Origin: Sphingobacterium daejeonense | Lineage (GTDB): Bacteria > Bacteroidota > Bacteroidia > Sphingobacteriales > Sphingobacteriaceae | Direction: 5' to 3' | DNA: 64,000 nt | NCBI RefSeq assembly: GCF_901472535.1 | Contig: NZ_LR590470.1 | Location: forward strand, 2,480,001-2,544,000 | Shown here: piece after piece, positions 30,890-41,895 of the stretch | How the letters are laid out: the number at the start of each line of letters is the position of its first letter | Numbering within the stretch: position 1 is the stretch's first letter | Position numbers and translations under genes: made by a program | Notes under the pieces: generated by a model | What the model was told of the DNA's origin: nothing | Databases searched by the model: none | What the model saw: only the letters and a program-made list of their open reading frames with translations

Positions 30890-31226
30890 ATGAAAAAACT
30901 TATTATATACAACAATTCTATAAGGCTAAAGTACTTAAAGAAAATAAAGAAGAATTATATTGATAATAAAAAAGTTTATTTATTCATATTGATGGGAGAG
31001 ACCAATGCAAGAGAGAGTTTTAATACTTAATATAGAAACCCAATCCTTAAATAGTCAAATAGATAGAAATAATTGGTATGAAATTTTAGATGGATATACA
31101 GATAATAATATTCTAATTTATATGTCAAGATAGATCATCTTTGAAAAGATTACCTCAATAAACTCTTCAATTAATGCAGCTACTAAAAAATTATTAATAA
31201 ATAAAATTATATCGCGAAGTGGTTAG
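30890..31226 (+). pseudogene. Truncated remnant of the cassette's small lipoprotein
   Basis: A short ATG-started segment whose middle, read across frames, gives AKVLKENKEEL, KKVYLF and VLILNIETQ. These match AKVLKENKEELLVNGNKVYV and ILYLS in the lipoprotein of the second cassette. At base level 30937-30958 shares a run of about 22 identical bases with 39646-39667. The front half of the gene, including a lipobox, is missing, and an in-frame TAG remains near 31131. I read it as a decayed partial copy, but sequencing errors make this uncertain. Confidence 0.45.
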
Positions 31227-31249
31227 CAACTCGCTTAATTTATAAAAAC

Positions 31250-32016
31250 ATGAGAATATTTATTTTTTTAACTTGTTTAATATATTTAATCATTTTTACT
31301 ATAAGTTTGTAAAAAAGGTCAAATAATGGATGACAATATAAACTTTTCAACTTTTACATGGGAAGCAGTTGGAGATGTACCTCACCCAATTTCAATTACA
31401 TTGATGATATTAAATTTATGAGTCAACCAATTCTATTTCCATATTTAAACCAAGATTCTATTGATCTTTTTTTGGAGTTTCAGAGATCTGATAAAAACTT
31501 TAAAAAAGAATAGCATTTAATAAAGGTGAAAATCATTTTACATACTTCTATAATGATTTGATAGATTCCATAGTTACAATAGGTCCACATCCTTTAAAAG
31601 GGATTGAAGTACCAAGTGGCAAAGTAGCACTAAAAATTTTTGGTCATAATGTAAAAATTTTCTCCAAAAAACAAACCAATCCATTTGGCAATTTATGAAA
31701 TCGAGGGAGAAGTAATTAGAGGTAAAGAGGTGAAATATACCGAAAAACCTGTTGACACAATTTTTAATATTACCGCAAAAATTCCAGAAGATTTTAAGAT
31801 AATTAATAAAAACCGCCCAAGAACTAGTATTAAAACAAAATTATTAGATGAAAATAAAAAAGACTTGATAATAGATGATGTAAGAGCTTATGCTTATTTT
31901 TACATTTTCTGAAAATGCAAATGTTTATATATTAGAACTCAGCTCATATCCACCTTCTTTGGGGTGATTATCGGGATCCAAATAGTCGAGTTAGACATCC
32001 TGATGGAGGGATATAA
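31250..32016 (+). CDS. Small lipoprotein (first cassette), multiple frame breaks
   Basis: As written no frame is open along the whole gene, but six one-base homopolymer corrections, near 31312, 31390, 31508, 31672, 31905 and 31960, give one 254-residue frame. It starts with a signal and a lipobox-like TISCKKG, then TWEAVGDVPHP, LNQDSIDLFLEF, NPIHLAIYEIEG and DTIFNITAKIPEDFKII. The last two motifs match PIHLAIYEF and DTIFNITSSIPDNFTII of the 39028 gene, so the two are paralogues. Function unknown; the position suggests a surface partner of the receptor. Confidence 0.6.
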
Positions 32017-32363
32017 TGTATCAAGATCATTTTTCTCGCTATATGTTCTTATAATAGCGTCTTAAAGATTTAGTTTCATTTAAAATCAAACTTAATTGGT
32101 GCTTTCATCAAAGAAAAAGGTTCTGAGATTTCGGAACCTTTTCTATTCAATATTCATGATTTTCCAGAAACAGTAAAATTTATAATATAGCTACATCACC
32201 ATTTAAAATTCATTTGCTGCAATCAAGTTTTGAAATCTTGCTATATGCAAAAACATAATTATGTAATCATTGTAGTCATCGCAAATTCGAAAGGATTATT
32301 CATTTACGGTAATTTAATATTTAGTTAATACATAAATAATAGTTTTGATTAATCATTTATGCT
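32017..32363. other. Gene-free stretch between the two cassettes
   Basis: AT-rich. Apart from the terminator at 32115-32142 I see no gene, repeat or clear promoter consensus. It contains the leader of the second ECF sigma gene. Confidence 0.6.
32115..32142 (+). terminator. Rho-independent terminator ending the first cassette
   Basis: Arms AAAAGGTTC (32115-32123) and GAACCTTTT (32134-32142) with A/T flanks, about 100 bases after the small lipoprotein gene. Confidence 0.7.
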
Positions 32364-32978
32364 ATGCAAGAAATTATTGATCAACAATTATTTTTCCGTA
32401 TAAGCCAATCAGACCCTCAAGCCTTTGAAGAATTTCACAATCGCTTTTATGCTGACATGCTCCGATTGACAATAATGAAAATAGGAGATGTAGAGGAATC
32501 TTATGACTTATTACAAGATCTTTTTATCGAACTCTGGGAAAAAAGAGAAAGCCTTTCAATTACCAATAGTTTAGATGCTTATATGCGGAATAGACTATGG
32601 TTTAAAATAGCTACATATTTTAGGTCAAAAGGCTTTAAGCAAAAATCACATCAAAAAAGTTTACTGAATTCCTGGAGCTACAGGAAAAACCTCCCTGTTG
32701 ATCAGCATGAAGTCATGGAAATCAATCTACAATATGAAGAAATGATCAATAAAGTCAATGAGGTTATCACTAATATGCCCGAGAAAATGAAGGCTGTTTT
32801 TATCCTAAGTAAAGAAGAACAACTGAGCATAAATTCAATCGCTGAAAAAATGAACCTTTCTCCAAAAACTGTAAAAAACCACCTCCATGCTGCCTTAAAA
32901 AGAATCCGATCAGAACTCAATGATTACTCACCTGTAGCCGTAGAAATCGCTATTCTTTTTTGGTTCATAAATAGTTAA
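32364..32978 (+). CDS. ECF-type RNA polymerase sigma factor (second cassette)
   Basis: A 204-residue ECF sigma factor. Region 2 is visible as FHNRFYADMLRLTIMKIG and SYDLLQDLFIELWEKRESL, region 4 as MPEKMKAVFILSKEEQLSIN and MNLSPKTVKNHLHAALKRI. It starts the second cassette and is followed after 58 bases by a FecR gene. It is clearly diverged from the first sigma factor, as expected if the two circuits are insulated from each other. The frame is intact. Confidence 0.88.
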   Translation: MQEIIDQQLFFRISQSDPQAFEEFHNRFYADMLRLTIMKIGDVEESYDLLQDLFIELWEKRESLSITNSLDAYMRNRLWFKIATYFRSKGFKQKSHQKSLLNSWSYRKNLPVDQHEVMEINLQYEEMINKVNEVITNMPEKMKAVFILSKEEQLSINSIAEKMNLSPKTVKNHLHAALKRIRSELNDYSPVAVEIAILFWFINS

Positions 32979-33036
32979 TAAAAAGTTAACTGAAATCAAC
33001 TAGGTCTTTTTCCATTTTGCTGCTTATTACTTATAT

Positions 33037-33998
33037 ATGCAACAAGAAAAAGATTATTTAAAAAAACCTTTTGTCCAGATACCAATCTGGAAACCTTTCG
33101 GAAGATGAGAAAAAAATGATTTCTCAATGGCTCTATCAGTTAAATCTTGAAGAGTCAAATCTTACTTTGGAACAATTCAACACCTTGTCCCAATAAATCA
33201 TTCCAAGAAATCAGTGAGAGGATTAATCCGCCTAATAAATCCAAATATTTCAATCTATTTAAAAAGTTCCATGCTGTTGCAGCCAGCTTAGTCTTTCTTC
33301 TAGGACTCAGTTGCTGGTTTTTCATGCAAAATAAACAACAACAAAATGATTCAAGCTTTAACCGCGAATTTCTAGTCGTGAACACAGGTGTAGGTGAGCA
33401 TAAAACGATCAAATTATCAGATAGCTCAATGGTGATATTGAACGGCATGAGTAAATTAAGTTACCCCAAAATATTTTCTGAAGATAAAAGGGAAGTCAAG
33501 TTAGTAGGAGAAGCCTATTTCGAAGTATCCAAAAATCCAGATAAACCGTTTGAAATCTCTGCCAATGGCTTTGATGTGCAAGTCTTAGGAACTTCTTTTA
33601 ATGTAAGTTCTTATAGGGATGACAACCTGAGCTCTGTATCTGTCAGAACAGGAAAAGTTGCTGTAGTAAGTCCTCTTCAAAATCAAATATTAGTAGCAGG
33701 TGAATCTGTAGAAATTGAAAATGGAACTGGAGCATGGACAAAAGGAGAAATTAATACACACGATGTTTCAAAATGGAAAGATGGAAAATTAATTTTTCAC
33801 AATCAATCGATGAAGTCCATCACTAGGGTATTAGAAAGAAAATTCAATGTTGATTTTGTATTTAAAAATAAACGTATTCAAGATAAAATTATCAGCCTTC
33901 AAATCAAAGATCAATCTCTGAAAAATATTATGTCTGCCTTACAGCTTTCCGCTGAATTCAAATATGAACAAAATGAAAATACAATAATAATATGGTAA
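33037..33998 (+). CDS. FecR-family anti-sigma factor (second cassette), two frame breaks
   Basis: Same architecture as the first cassette: an N-terminal sigma-binding region (YQSGNLSEDEKKMISQWLY), one transmembrane helix near residue 90, the FecR domain (TGVGEHKTIKLSDSSMVILN, GEAYFEVSKNPDKPFEI, VLGTSFNVSSY, VSVRTGKVAVVSP) and a C-terminal domain (ISLQIKDQSLKNIMSALQL). The frame breaks at a seven-A run near 33060-33066 and near 33190; correcting both gives 319 residues. The receptor gene overlaps its last seven bases, so the two are translationally coupled. In the first cassette they are separate. Confidence 0.87.
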
Positions 33999-36900
33999 AG
34001 TTTAACCCCAAACCAATAGAATACATGCAAAATTATATTAAAAAAACAGTGACAAATCTATTCAGCCATATGACAAGGCTTACCTTTATTATCCTTATCA
34101 TCAACTTCAGCACATTGGGAATTCTTTATGCTGAAAAAGCCAATTCTCAGAATTTTGATAAGATCTATGTCAACCTAAAAGCTGGTAACAGTAGTCTACA
34201 AAATATCCTCCACCATATTGAAAATCAAACCAATCTATCATTTACTTTCTCCAAAGAAGTTGGGGATATTCAGTATGTAATAAAAAGTAATGATAATTAT
34301 AAGTTATCGAAACTTTTCCAAGGAATTGAGCAAAAAGAACAATTAAAATTTACAGCCAAAGAGAATCTAGTTGCCGTTCATAAAATAATTCCAAAAACAG
34401 TAATTCAACAAAATGGTAGACTATCAGGAAAAGTTATCGATTCCAGGGGAAATCCAATGCCAAAAGCAACCATTCGTATCCTAAGTACAACTAATAATAT
34501 TGAATCAGCAATAGATGGCAGCTATTCTTTCTCATTAGCTCCGGGTAAGTATACTATTCAGGTTAGTTACATTTCATATCAGACAAAGCAAATTTCAGAT
34601 GTGGTAATTCGTGCCGGTGAATTAACCAGATTGGATATCGCAATGGAAGAATCCAGATCGGAAATAGAAACCGTAACAGTGAAAACAACCTTTAAGAAAG
34701 CATCCGTTGCTGGGTTATATGCTGCCCAAAAGAATGCGGCAAGCGTAACGGATGGCATCTCTGCAGAACAGATTGCAAGAACCCCAGATAATGATATGGG
34801 ACAAGTATTAAAAAGAGTAACGGGTTTGACCACCGTTGACAACAGGTCGGTGGTAGTTCGTGGAATGTCAGATCGATACAATCAAGCACAACTCGACGGA
34901 GTATCTCTGCCAAGCACTTCACAGAGCAGAAGAGACTTTGCTTTTGATATTATCCCATCGGAGATGGTAAGTTCTGTTGTGGTTAATAAAACAGCAACTC
35001 CTGATGTCTCATCCGAATTCTCCGGTGGTCAGGTAAGTATTAATACCCTGGATATTCCAGAGAAGAATTTTATGTCCATACAAATTGGTTCAGGTGCTAA
35101 TTCACAGGCATTTGGTAAAGATTTTTATAGACTTGGAGAAAGAAAAAACTCAGAATATTTTGGATTTTTTGATAAAAGCGCACAACAACCTGAGGGAATT
35201 TTAGTTTGGCAACGACAAGGTGAAGCAACTTATGATGGTATACCAATGGGCCAAAATACAGAAGAACAATCAATGAACTTGCCTTTAAGTTATCAGAATC
35301 CAGATTTAAAGTATTCTGATCTTGATGCTATTGAACAATCTAATAAGTTTAATTCATCAGCATTAAAATATATGAAATACAACAGTCTACCTAATCAAAA
35401 TATGAAATTTACATTAGGTAGAGTTTATGAATTAGACAACAGCTTGAAATTTGGATTTGCTGGAAGCTTAAATTTCAGAAATGAACAGAATATTTCCACG
35501 TTCAACAATGTAAGAGGAACCGATTTTAGTGAACATAATTGGATTGACAGTGCAGATCATATCCAAAATGGTGCAGGAAAAAGTTATAAATTTAATAGTA
35601 GCTCTGGTGCAGCTTTAAATGTTGGACTTCAAGGAACAGAATTTCGAATATCCTTAAAAAACATGTATGCTAGGACTTATGCTGATAATTTTAATGAAAG
35701 TTATCGATTGAGCTATAGAGATCTGAGGGCGGCTCCAAATCGTCAATTATATCAATTGCCAGAAGCACTATCTCTTCAACAACATCAATTAACTGCTGAC
35801 TATTTACTCCCATGGGGAATAAAGGCCGATGGAATGTTCACCTACAATCGAATTAATCAGGAAATTTTAGATGAAAGAAAATTACAATATGGATTAACAA
35901 CGACAATAAATGATACCAAATTTTTTAATACTCCAAATCTAGGTCAATTTTCTTCATTAGCTAATGAGGTTAATAAAATAGATTCTCGAATGTGGACTCA
36001 CACCAATGAAAACGCTTTCAACTGGGCAATTTCTTTTAGTAAATCTTTTAGTACCTCAAATTTTTTAACCAATCAATTAAAGATAGGATATCAAGGTACC
36101 ACTAAAAATAGGAGGTTGGATGTACTTCGAGTACGTCCAATGACTAGAAATTTTACTGGTACATCTGTACAGAGGGTTGACCAACCGATCGGCCTATATG
36201 AGGAAATATTAAGCGAGGGCAATTTTGGTAATGAAGAAGGTAAAGGATATTATTACCCTGAAGCTACGGGTGGAAGAGTATCAAATGGAAAAATGAGTTC
36301 GCATGCAGCATATGTGATGATGGATCAAAAACTGTGGAATTTTATTCGATTAGTTTATGGTGTTAGAATGGAATATTTTGATTTAAATAATAGAACAAGA
36401 ACAGCAGATTGTAAAAACAATGGGGACCTGAAACACTAAATGATCCCATCTATGATTATATGAAAACCGTTGGCGATAAGGAAACTAGATTTTTACCATC
36501 AATCAATGCAACCTTTAATTTAACAGATAAAATAAATATTCGTGCCTCATATTCTAAAACAGCTATACGACCAGATTTTAGAGAAACCGGATTATTTGCT
36601 TTCTATTCTTATGAAATGGATGGATACATCTCTGGAGAACAGGTTGTGTCAACCATTGTTGATAATACAGATCTTAGGTTTGAATGGTATCCAAGTGCTG
36701 GTGAAATCATTTCATTGACTGGTTATTATAAGTACTTAGATAAGCCTATTGAATTAACAGAATTTCAGCGTGATTTAGGGTATTATAAATATGCTAATAT
36801 GGAATCAGCAACTAATTTAGGTCTAGAGATGGAAGTTAGAAAAAACTTAAGTTTTATAGCTGATAAAGAATGGTTAACTGATTTTTTTTGTTTATGCAAA

Positions 36901-37413
36901 TGGAACCCTGTTAAAATCAAATGTAAAAGTTTTGACCCCTTATGACACAAGAATTCAACCAAACGGGGAATTGGAAAGATCTCAAGAACGAAGAGAAGAT
37001 CAAGATAGACCATTACTAGGCCAGTCCCCCTGGCTTATTAATCTAGGATTAAGTTATTGGGGAGATTATTATGGTGCGACTGCTTTCTTTTAATTATAGA
37101 GGTTTTAGAACCAATTTAACATCTTCATATATACAAGGTGTTGAGTTTGAACTTGCCCCAAAACAATTAGATTTTCAAGTCTATGGTAGATTCCTTAAAA
37201 AGAAATTGGAGGCAAAACTTAATCTTTCTAATCTGTTAAATGATTGGACCAGATATTATAGAAATAATAACCTATATGATAAAAGATCAAATTGGAGATT
37301 CAGATCTCAAAAGTAAAGGAGATACAAATTACAATAAAGATGATGGAGATCAAATCTTATACAGACGTCAGGATGGCAGAAGGTATAGTTTATCTCTGAC
37401 TTATAGTTTTTAA
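33992..37413 (+). CDS. TonB-dependent receptor with STN signalling domain (second cassette), five frame breaks
   Basis: Outer-membrane receptor and transducer with a long signal region, an STN domain (about residues 55-125), a carboxypeptidase-regulatory-like domain (about 140-230), a plug (GISAEQIARTPDNDMGQVLK, RGMSDRYNQAQLDGVSLPST, FSGGQVSINTLD) and a barrel ending in SLSLTYSF. Frame breaks near 36390, 36422, 36888, 37087 and 37278 are one-base homopolymer excesses; removing them gives 1138 residues. Plug and regulatory domains are closely similar to the first receptor, while the barrels differ more, consistent with different ligands. Confidence 0.88.
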
Positions 37414-37585
37414 AATAAAATATCAAAATATACAGTCCAGTAAACACTGAAATCTTAAAAACAGAAAAAAAAAGATTTTTAGAAAGACTGGATTGTAAAA
37501 GACTGAACTGCAACGTAGATGTTGCCAGCGAAGCAGCTCAGATTAGGATAATGGCGACAAAGGTAAAAATAAATTATTAAAAGTA

Positions 37586-38963
37586 ATGAAAAAAATGCTT
37601 TTATTATCTGCACTAGGTGCAGCTCTTTTGACATCTTGTAATAAAGATGCAGCAACAATTCAAGACGGTGGATTAAATGCAGGATTACCGGCAAAACCAC
37701 GTGCATCTATTCCAGTAGATGCAAATGGAATTATCCAAAAAACTTTTTTATCTAAGGATACAATTTGGCAAGCCGATGGAGTAGGTTTTGTTAAACCGGG
37801 TTCAACATTAACTATCCAAGCAGGTACTTATATTGTTGCAGGTGTTACTAAAGCTTATCCAGATCAAACGACAGGAGAAACACAATACATTAAAGGAGTT
37901 ATAGTAGTTCCAAAAACAGCTAAAATTATGGCGGTAGGTACTGCTACAGAGCCTATTGTATTTACATCTGACAAAGCTGCAGGACAACGTGCTCCTGGGG
38001 ATTTTGGAGGTCTTGTTATATTAGGACAATCAATTACTAATAAACCTACTGATACTCGTATTGAGGGAATTCCAGTGCCAATTAAAGATGTAGATATTAC
38101 TTATGGAGGTTCAATTGCAGCAGACAATTCAGGAACTTTAAAGTATGTTCGCATTGAATTTGCTGGCTTTAATTTAGCTCCAAACAATGAAATTAATGGT
38201 TTAACATTAGGTGGCGTTGGTTCAGGTACTACATTAGAAAATATCCAGGTTTCTTGGGGTAAGGATGATGCTTTTGAATTCTTCGGTGGTACAGTGAATG
38301 CAAAATATCTAGTTGCTCTATCAACTGATGATGATGATTTTGATTTCGATCATGGATATTCCGGTACTATTCAATATGCATTATCATTAAAAGACCCTAA
38401 TTCTACAAACAGTACATCAGGTGGCTCATCTGATTCAAATGGATTAGAGTCTGATAATAACGCTGCTGGTACAGCACATCCTACTACAACCAGACCCGTA
38501 TTGAAAAACTTCACTTTTATTGGTATCCAAAATCCAGCAACAGCTAAATCGAAATTGAAATATGGTAACCTCTGGAGAAGAGCATCTTCTATGAATATTA
38601 CCAATTCAATTATTGCAGGTTATGATATTGGTGCAAGCTTTTGAATCTATCACAACTACTGGTTCTGTATTTAGCAATAATGTTGTACATGCTTATACTA
38701 ATCCTTTTAATGGTACTGTACCAGGAACAGGAAATGCTACTGGAAGCGGGTCAGCTGAAACATACTTACAATTCAATATACCGACTGGAAAAACGATGTT
38801 TTACTCTACAGCCAATCTTGCAAACTTTAATACAGCTTATTTGAGACCTAAATCAGGATCTCCTGCTTACGGGGATGGAAATACAACCTATAAAGGTGCA
38901 TTTCATCCAACAGCTGCCCCGTGGACGGCTACATGGACGGTTTTTAATCCAAAAACTTATTAA
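37586..38963 (+). CDS. Right-handed beta-helix surface lipoprotein (second cassette), one frame break
   Basis: A 458-residue lipoprotein once one extra T near 38640 is removed. Signal and lipobox LLTSC at the N-terminus, then GLPAKPRASIPVDANG, STLTIQAGTYIVAG, VVPKTAKIMAVGTATEPIVF, DFGGLVILGQS, TTLENIQVSWGKDDAFEFFG and STDDDDFDFDHGYSG, all of which match the first-cassette homologue. The C-terminus reads GSPAYGDGNTTYKGAF and ends in NPKTY. No catalytic motif seen. It probably sits on the cell surface beside the receptor as a ligand-binding or scavenging partner. Confidence 0.78.
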
Positions 38964-38985
38964 AAACTTTTAAATGGATAAAAAT

Positions 38986-39010
38986 GGTGAGCTGAATTCC
39001 TCAGCTCACC
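38986..39010 (+). terminator. Hairpin after the second beta-helix lipoprotein gene
   Basis: Perfect 10-bp arms GGTGAGCTGA and TCAGCTCACC around ATTCC, 22 bases past the stop codon and followed by TTTATT. Confidence 0.65.
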
Positions 39011-39027
39011 TTTATTAAAAAATAATT

Positions 39028-39835
39028 ATGTATAAAAAAACATGTATTGCTCTTAAAGCTCTAATCCTTTTATCGTTGATTTATTCTTGTGAAAAACCTG
39101 AATATATAAAAAATGATGTTGGTTTTACTGAGATAAAAATATCCGCAGTAGGAGATATAGGAATTATAAATCCGATGACATATGATGGAAAGGAATATAT
39201 GACAGGTGATTTAATTCCTATAGATAAAAATAAAGATTCAGTTGATATCTCATTTTTTTTATAATTCAACAAAACCTGCCTTGAAGATGAAAATTGAGAA
39301 TAAAATTGGACCCAATAATTATTTCTTATATTACAATAATCCTGTTGACTCTACAGCAATAATTTCAAAAAAACATCCTATTGATGGAGAAATGCCTCCA
39401 GAAGGCAAAAGTTTAATGAAAATTATTAATCTAAATAAAACATTATCCCCAAATGACGAGCCAATTCATTTAGCAATTTATGAATTCAAAACCCCATGGT
39501 ATGAATGGGTAGACCCATATGTACCAATTCATGATCAAATACCAAAAGATACTATTTTTAATATCACATCTTCAATTCCAGATAACTTTACCATAATATC
39601 TCCTTTAATTTTAGGCCCAATGAGCCATTTCGCAAAAGTTTTAAAAGAAAATAAAGAAGAATTATTAGTCAATGGAAATAAGGTTTATGTTTTTTTCAAT
39701 ACAGTTGGTAGTGCTTGTATATTATATTTATCAAATGATAAATTGGAAGATCAAACAGATTACAATGATTATAATTTTGGACCAAATCCAGATAATGGAT
39801 ATTCACTGAATGCATTGCAATTCATGTATAGATAA
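39028..39835 (+). CDS. Small lipoprotein (second cassette), one frame break
   Basis: A 268-residue lipoprotein after removal of one T near 39255. Signal and lipobox SLIYSCEKPEY, then ISAVGDIGIINPMTYDGKEY, NDEPIHLAIYEFKTPWYEW, DTIFNITSSIPDNFTII and a C-terminal AKVLKENKEELLVNGNKVYV region. It is the paralogue of the small lipoprotein of the first cassette and of the truncated copy at 30890. I do not recognise a wider family. Its conserved place in both cassettes suggests it belongs to the surface machinery. Confidence 0.7.
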
Positions 39836-39845
39836 TAAATATATT

Positions 39846-40040
39846 ATGCGTAAGATCAACTCTTTAAAACATGCAAAATTTATATTAATAATGCAGGAAA
39901 TAGAGAAGATATTTTCGGATGAATCCAAAGTCATAAGGCATCTTATGCTTTCTAAACCAATCCGAAAATTAAAACTCAAGAAAAATCAACCTGATAAATT
40001 TAAAGGTATTGTTAATCAGGTCAATAGTTTCATAAGTTAA
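39846..40040 (+). CDS. Small basic protein of unknown function
   Basis: A 64-residue reading frame starting MRKINSLKHAKF and rich in lysine (SKPIRKLKLKKN). It starts ten bases after the small lipoprotein and ends 12 bases before a terminator, which fits a real last gene of the second cassette. No counterpart was seen in the first cassette and no family is recognised. It could be spurious. Confidence 0.35.
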   Translation: MRKINSLKHAKFILIMQEIEKIFSDESKVIRHLMLSKPIRKLKLKKNQPDKFKGIVNQVNSFIS

Positions 40041-40052
40041 TGGGTAAGAGTG

Positions 40053-40080
40053 AAAAAACCGGGAGAAATTCCGGTTTTTT
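40053..40080. terminator. Bidirectional terminator between the second cassette and the bestrophin gene
   Basis: Perfect 10-bp arms AAAAAACCGG and CCGGTTTTTT around eight bases. It works as a terminator on either strand and lies between convergent genes. Confidence 0.8.
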
Positions 40081-40964
40081 TAGCCCATCAACAATTCATT
40101 GGTATGTTTCTTAATATTAGCCGCAATCTTGTCTATCGGCAAATCATCAGAGTCTTTCCCAAATGGATCTTCTATAGATTCGCCAATCATCTCCAAAGTT
40201 GCTAAAACATAAAATATAAAGGGTACGGCTGCCACCACAAAATAACCCATCGAAAATACCAATCCTATTGGTAGTGTTGCTGTATACAATACAATAAATG
40301 TCTTGATAAAGGCACTATATCCTAAGGGAATAGGCGTATTCTTGATTCTTTCACAAGCACCTGTTATCTCTGTCAGTGCTGTGAGTTCTTTGTTCAATAC
40401 AATGAGTTGATCTCCTGAGATTTTCCCTTCTTTATAGATCAGATTGGTCTTTTTATAGATCAACGAGGCAACCTGGTTTGGTCCGTGTTTTTTGTCATCC
40501 AGGTCCTTAAGCTCGGGGTGATCATTCTCATCTAACATAAACTTGGTATAGTCCGAACGCAAATAATTGAACAGAGTTTCTGCAAATAGAGGAATTGATT
40601 TCTTGTAAAAGCTCCTGGTCACTTTATCCTCAGGATCCAAAAATGAATTCAACTTAATCGCCAGGATTCTGCTCGTATTGGTCAAAGCACCCCATTGTTT
40701 CCTGGCTTCCCACCATCGGTCATATGCAGTATTTGTCCTAAAAACCAACAACAAGGAAAGGACAAATCCCAATAAATTATGGACCGTAGTAATATTTCGC
40801 ATCCAACTTTTGTCAGATAGTTTTAAATATTCAAGTTCATAGTATGCCAGTGCCCAAGAAACCAAAACGGAAATAATAAGATAGGGCAGAAGTCTCTTGA
40901 AAATTTTACTGGTAAAAATATGAGAAATGGTTTTCGACCAATCTTTGGGATTATAAACAATCAT
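40080..40964 (-). CDS. Bestrophin-family channel
   Basis: A 294-residue membrane protein of the bestrophin/UPF0187 family (pentameric anion or cation channels). I start at MIVYNPKDW because the longer open frame would run into the divergent lysozyme gene. Visible features are a first helix pair (residues 20-65), the conserved VFRTNTAYDRWWEARKQWG motif typical of the family, two C-terminal helices near 215-260 and the acidic GESIEDPFGKDSDDLPID cytoplasmic segment. The physiological ion is unknown. Divergent from the GH25 gene with about 49 bases between starts. Confidence 0.85.
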   Translation of the reverse strand: MIVYNPKDWSKTISHIFTSKIFKRLLPYLIISVLVSWALAYYELEYLKLSDKSWMRNITTVHNLLGFVLSLLLVFRTNTAYDRWWEARKQWGALTNTSRILAIKLNSFLDPEDKVTRSFYKKSIPLFAETLFNYLRSDYTKFMLDENDHPELKDLDDKKHGPNQVASLIYKKTNLIYKEGKISGDQLIVLNKELTALTEITGACERIKNTPIPLGYSAFIKTFIVLYTATLPIGLVFSMGYFVVAAVPFIFYVLATLEMIGESIEDPFGKDSDDLPIDKIAANIKKHTNELLMG

Positions 40965-41013
40965 TGATAAAATTTTTTGACTATCAAACTTAAATAGCCT
41001 AATTTCACGCAAT

Positions 41014-41859
41014 ATGACAAAAAAGCGCAAAACAGTCAAGAAAAAAGTAGTCACCGAACAGGAGATTAAAAGAAAATTACTGTTTTGGAGCATTGCCATT
41101 CCTTGTTTGATGGTGCTTGCAATTTTCACATGGCAGCATCGTGCCGGATTATCTTATCTGATGATTAAGTGGTTCGAAAAAGATAAAATGATTGCTGAAG
41201 ATAACAGCAAATATGATATTCGGAATATTGAATTGATGCGCCGTCATCAGGAAAAAATATTTGGCATCGATGTTTCCCAATATCAGGGTGATATTTCTTG
41301 GGATGAAGTATTGACAATCAATGATGAAATCCCCGTGGACTTTATCTTTATCCGTGCAACAATGGGAGAAAAAGCCAAGGATTCTAAATTCAAGTCCAAT
41401 TGGAAAGAGGTAAAAGACAAGAACAAGCTCCGTGGAGCCTATCATTATTTTAGGCCAAATGAAAATTCTATTAAACAGGCAAATAACTTCATAAAAACCG
41501 TCAAACTTGAACCTGGAGATCTTCCACCAGTATTAGACATCGAAGAAATGCCACGAAATCAATCTATGGATAGTCTGAAGACTGGTCTCAAACGTTGGTT
41601 GATTCAGGTTGAAAAACATTTTAATGTCCGCCCTGTTTTATATTCAGGCGACAAATATTTCGCTGATTTCCTTGAAAAAGAATTCGCTGATTATACACTT
41701 TGGATTGCTAATTATAACTTCTGGGTCGAAAGTCCCAAAAAACATTGGAATTTTTGGCAATTCTCTGAACGTGGGACAGTGAAAGGAATTAAAGGTCCGG
41801 TAGACCTAAACCTGTTTAATGGGGATATTGAGGAATTGGAGAAAATTTGTTTGAAATAG
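41014..41859 (+). CDS. Membrane-anchored GH25 lysozyme
   Basis: A 281-residue muramidase. A basic cytoplasmic N-terminus (MTKKRKTVKKK) and one transmembrane helix (about residues 28-48) anchor it. The GH25 barrel starts at FGIDVSQYQG and continues with RATMGEKAKDSKF, RGAYHYFRPN, the catalytic D-x-E in PPVLDIEEMP and the tryptophan-rich C-terminal strands (YTLWIANYNFW, WNFWQFSERG). It hydrolyses the beta-1,4 link of peptidoglycan. It is followed by thioredoxin; a short palindrome lies between them. The frame is intact. Confidence 0.9.
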   Translation: MTKKRKTVKKKVVTEQEIKRKLLFWSIAIPCLMVLAIFTWQHRAGLSYLMIKWFEKDKMIAEDNSKYDIRNIELMRRHQEKIFGIDVSQYQGDISWDEVLTINDEIPVDFIFIRATMGEKAKDSKFKSNWKEVKDKNKLRGAYHYFRPNENSIKQANNFIKTVKLEPGDLPPVLDIEEMPRNQSMDSLKTGLKRWLIQVEKHFNVRPVLYSGDKYFADFLEKEFADYTLWIANYNFWVESPKKHWNFWQFSERGTVKGIKGPVDLNLFNGDIEELEKICLK

Positions 41860-41862
41860 GAG

Positions 41863-41880
41863 GTTGGTGAGGACACCAAC
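41863..41880. repeat. Minimal palindrome related to the REP family
   Basis: GTTGGTG and CACCAAC arms around AGGA, starting 4 bases after the lysozyme stop codon. It matches the core of the REP palindromes in reverse orientation (loop TCCT), but lacks the GCC tag and the outer arm pairs. Confidence 0.55.
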
Positions 41881-41895
41881 ATTAAATAATTAATT

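Noticed and set aside
41014..41129. Longer bestrophin start overlapping the GH25 gene
   Set aside because: The extended N-terminus reads through the divergent lysozyme coding region, and the family starts near the methionine of MIVYNPKDW.
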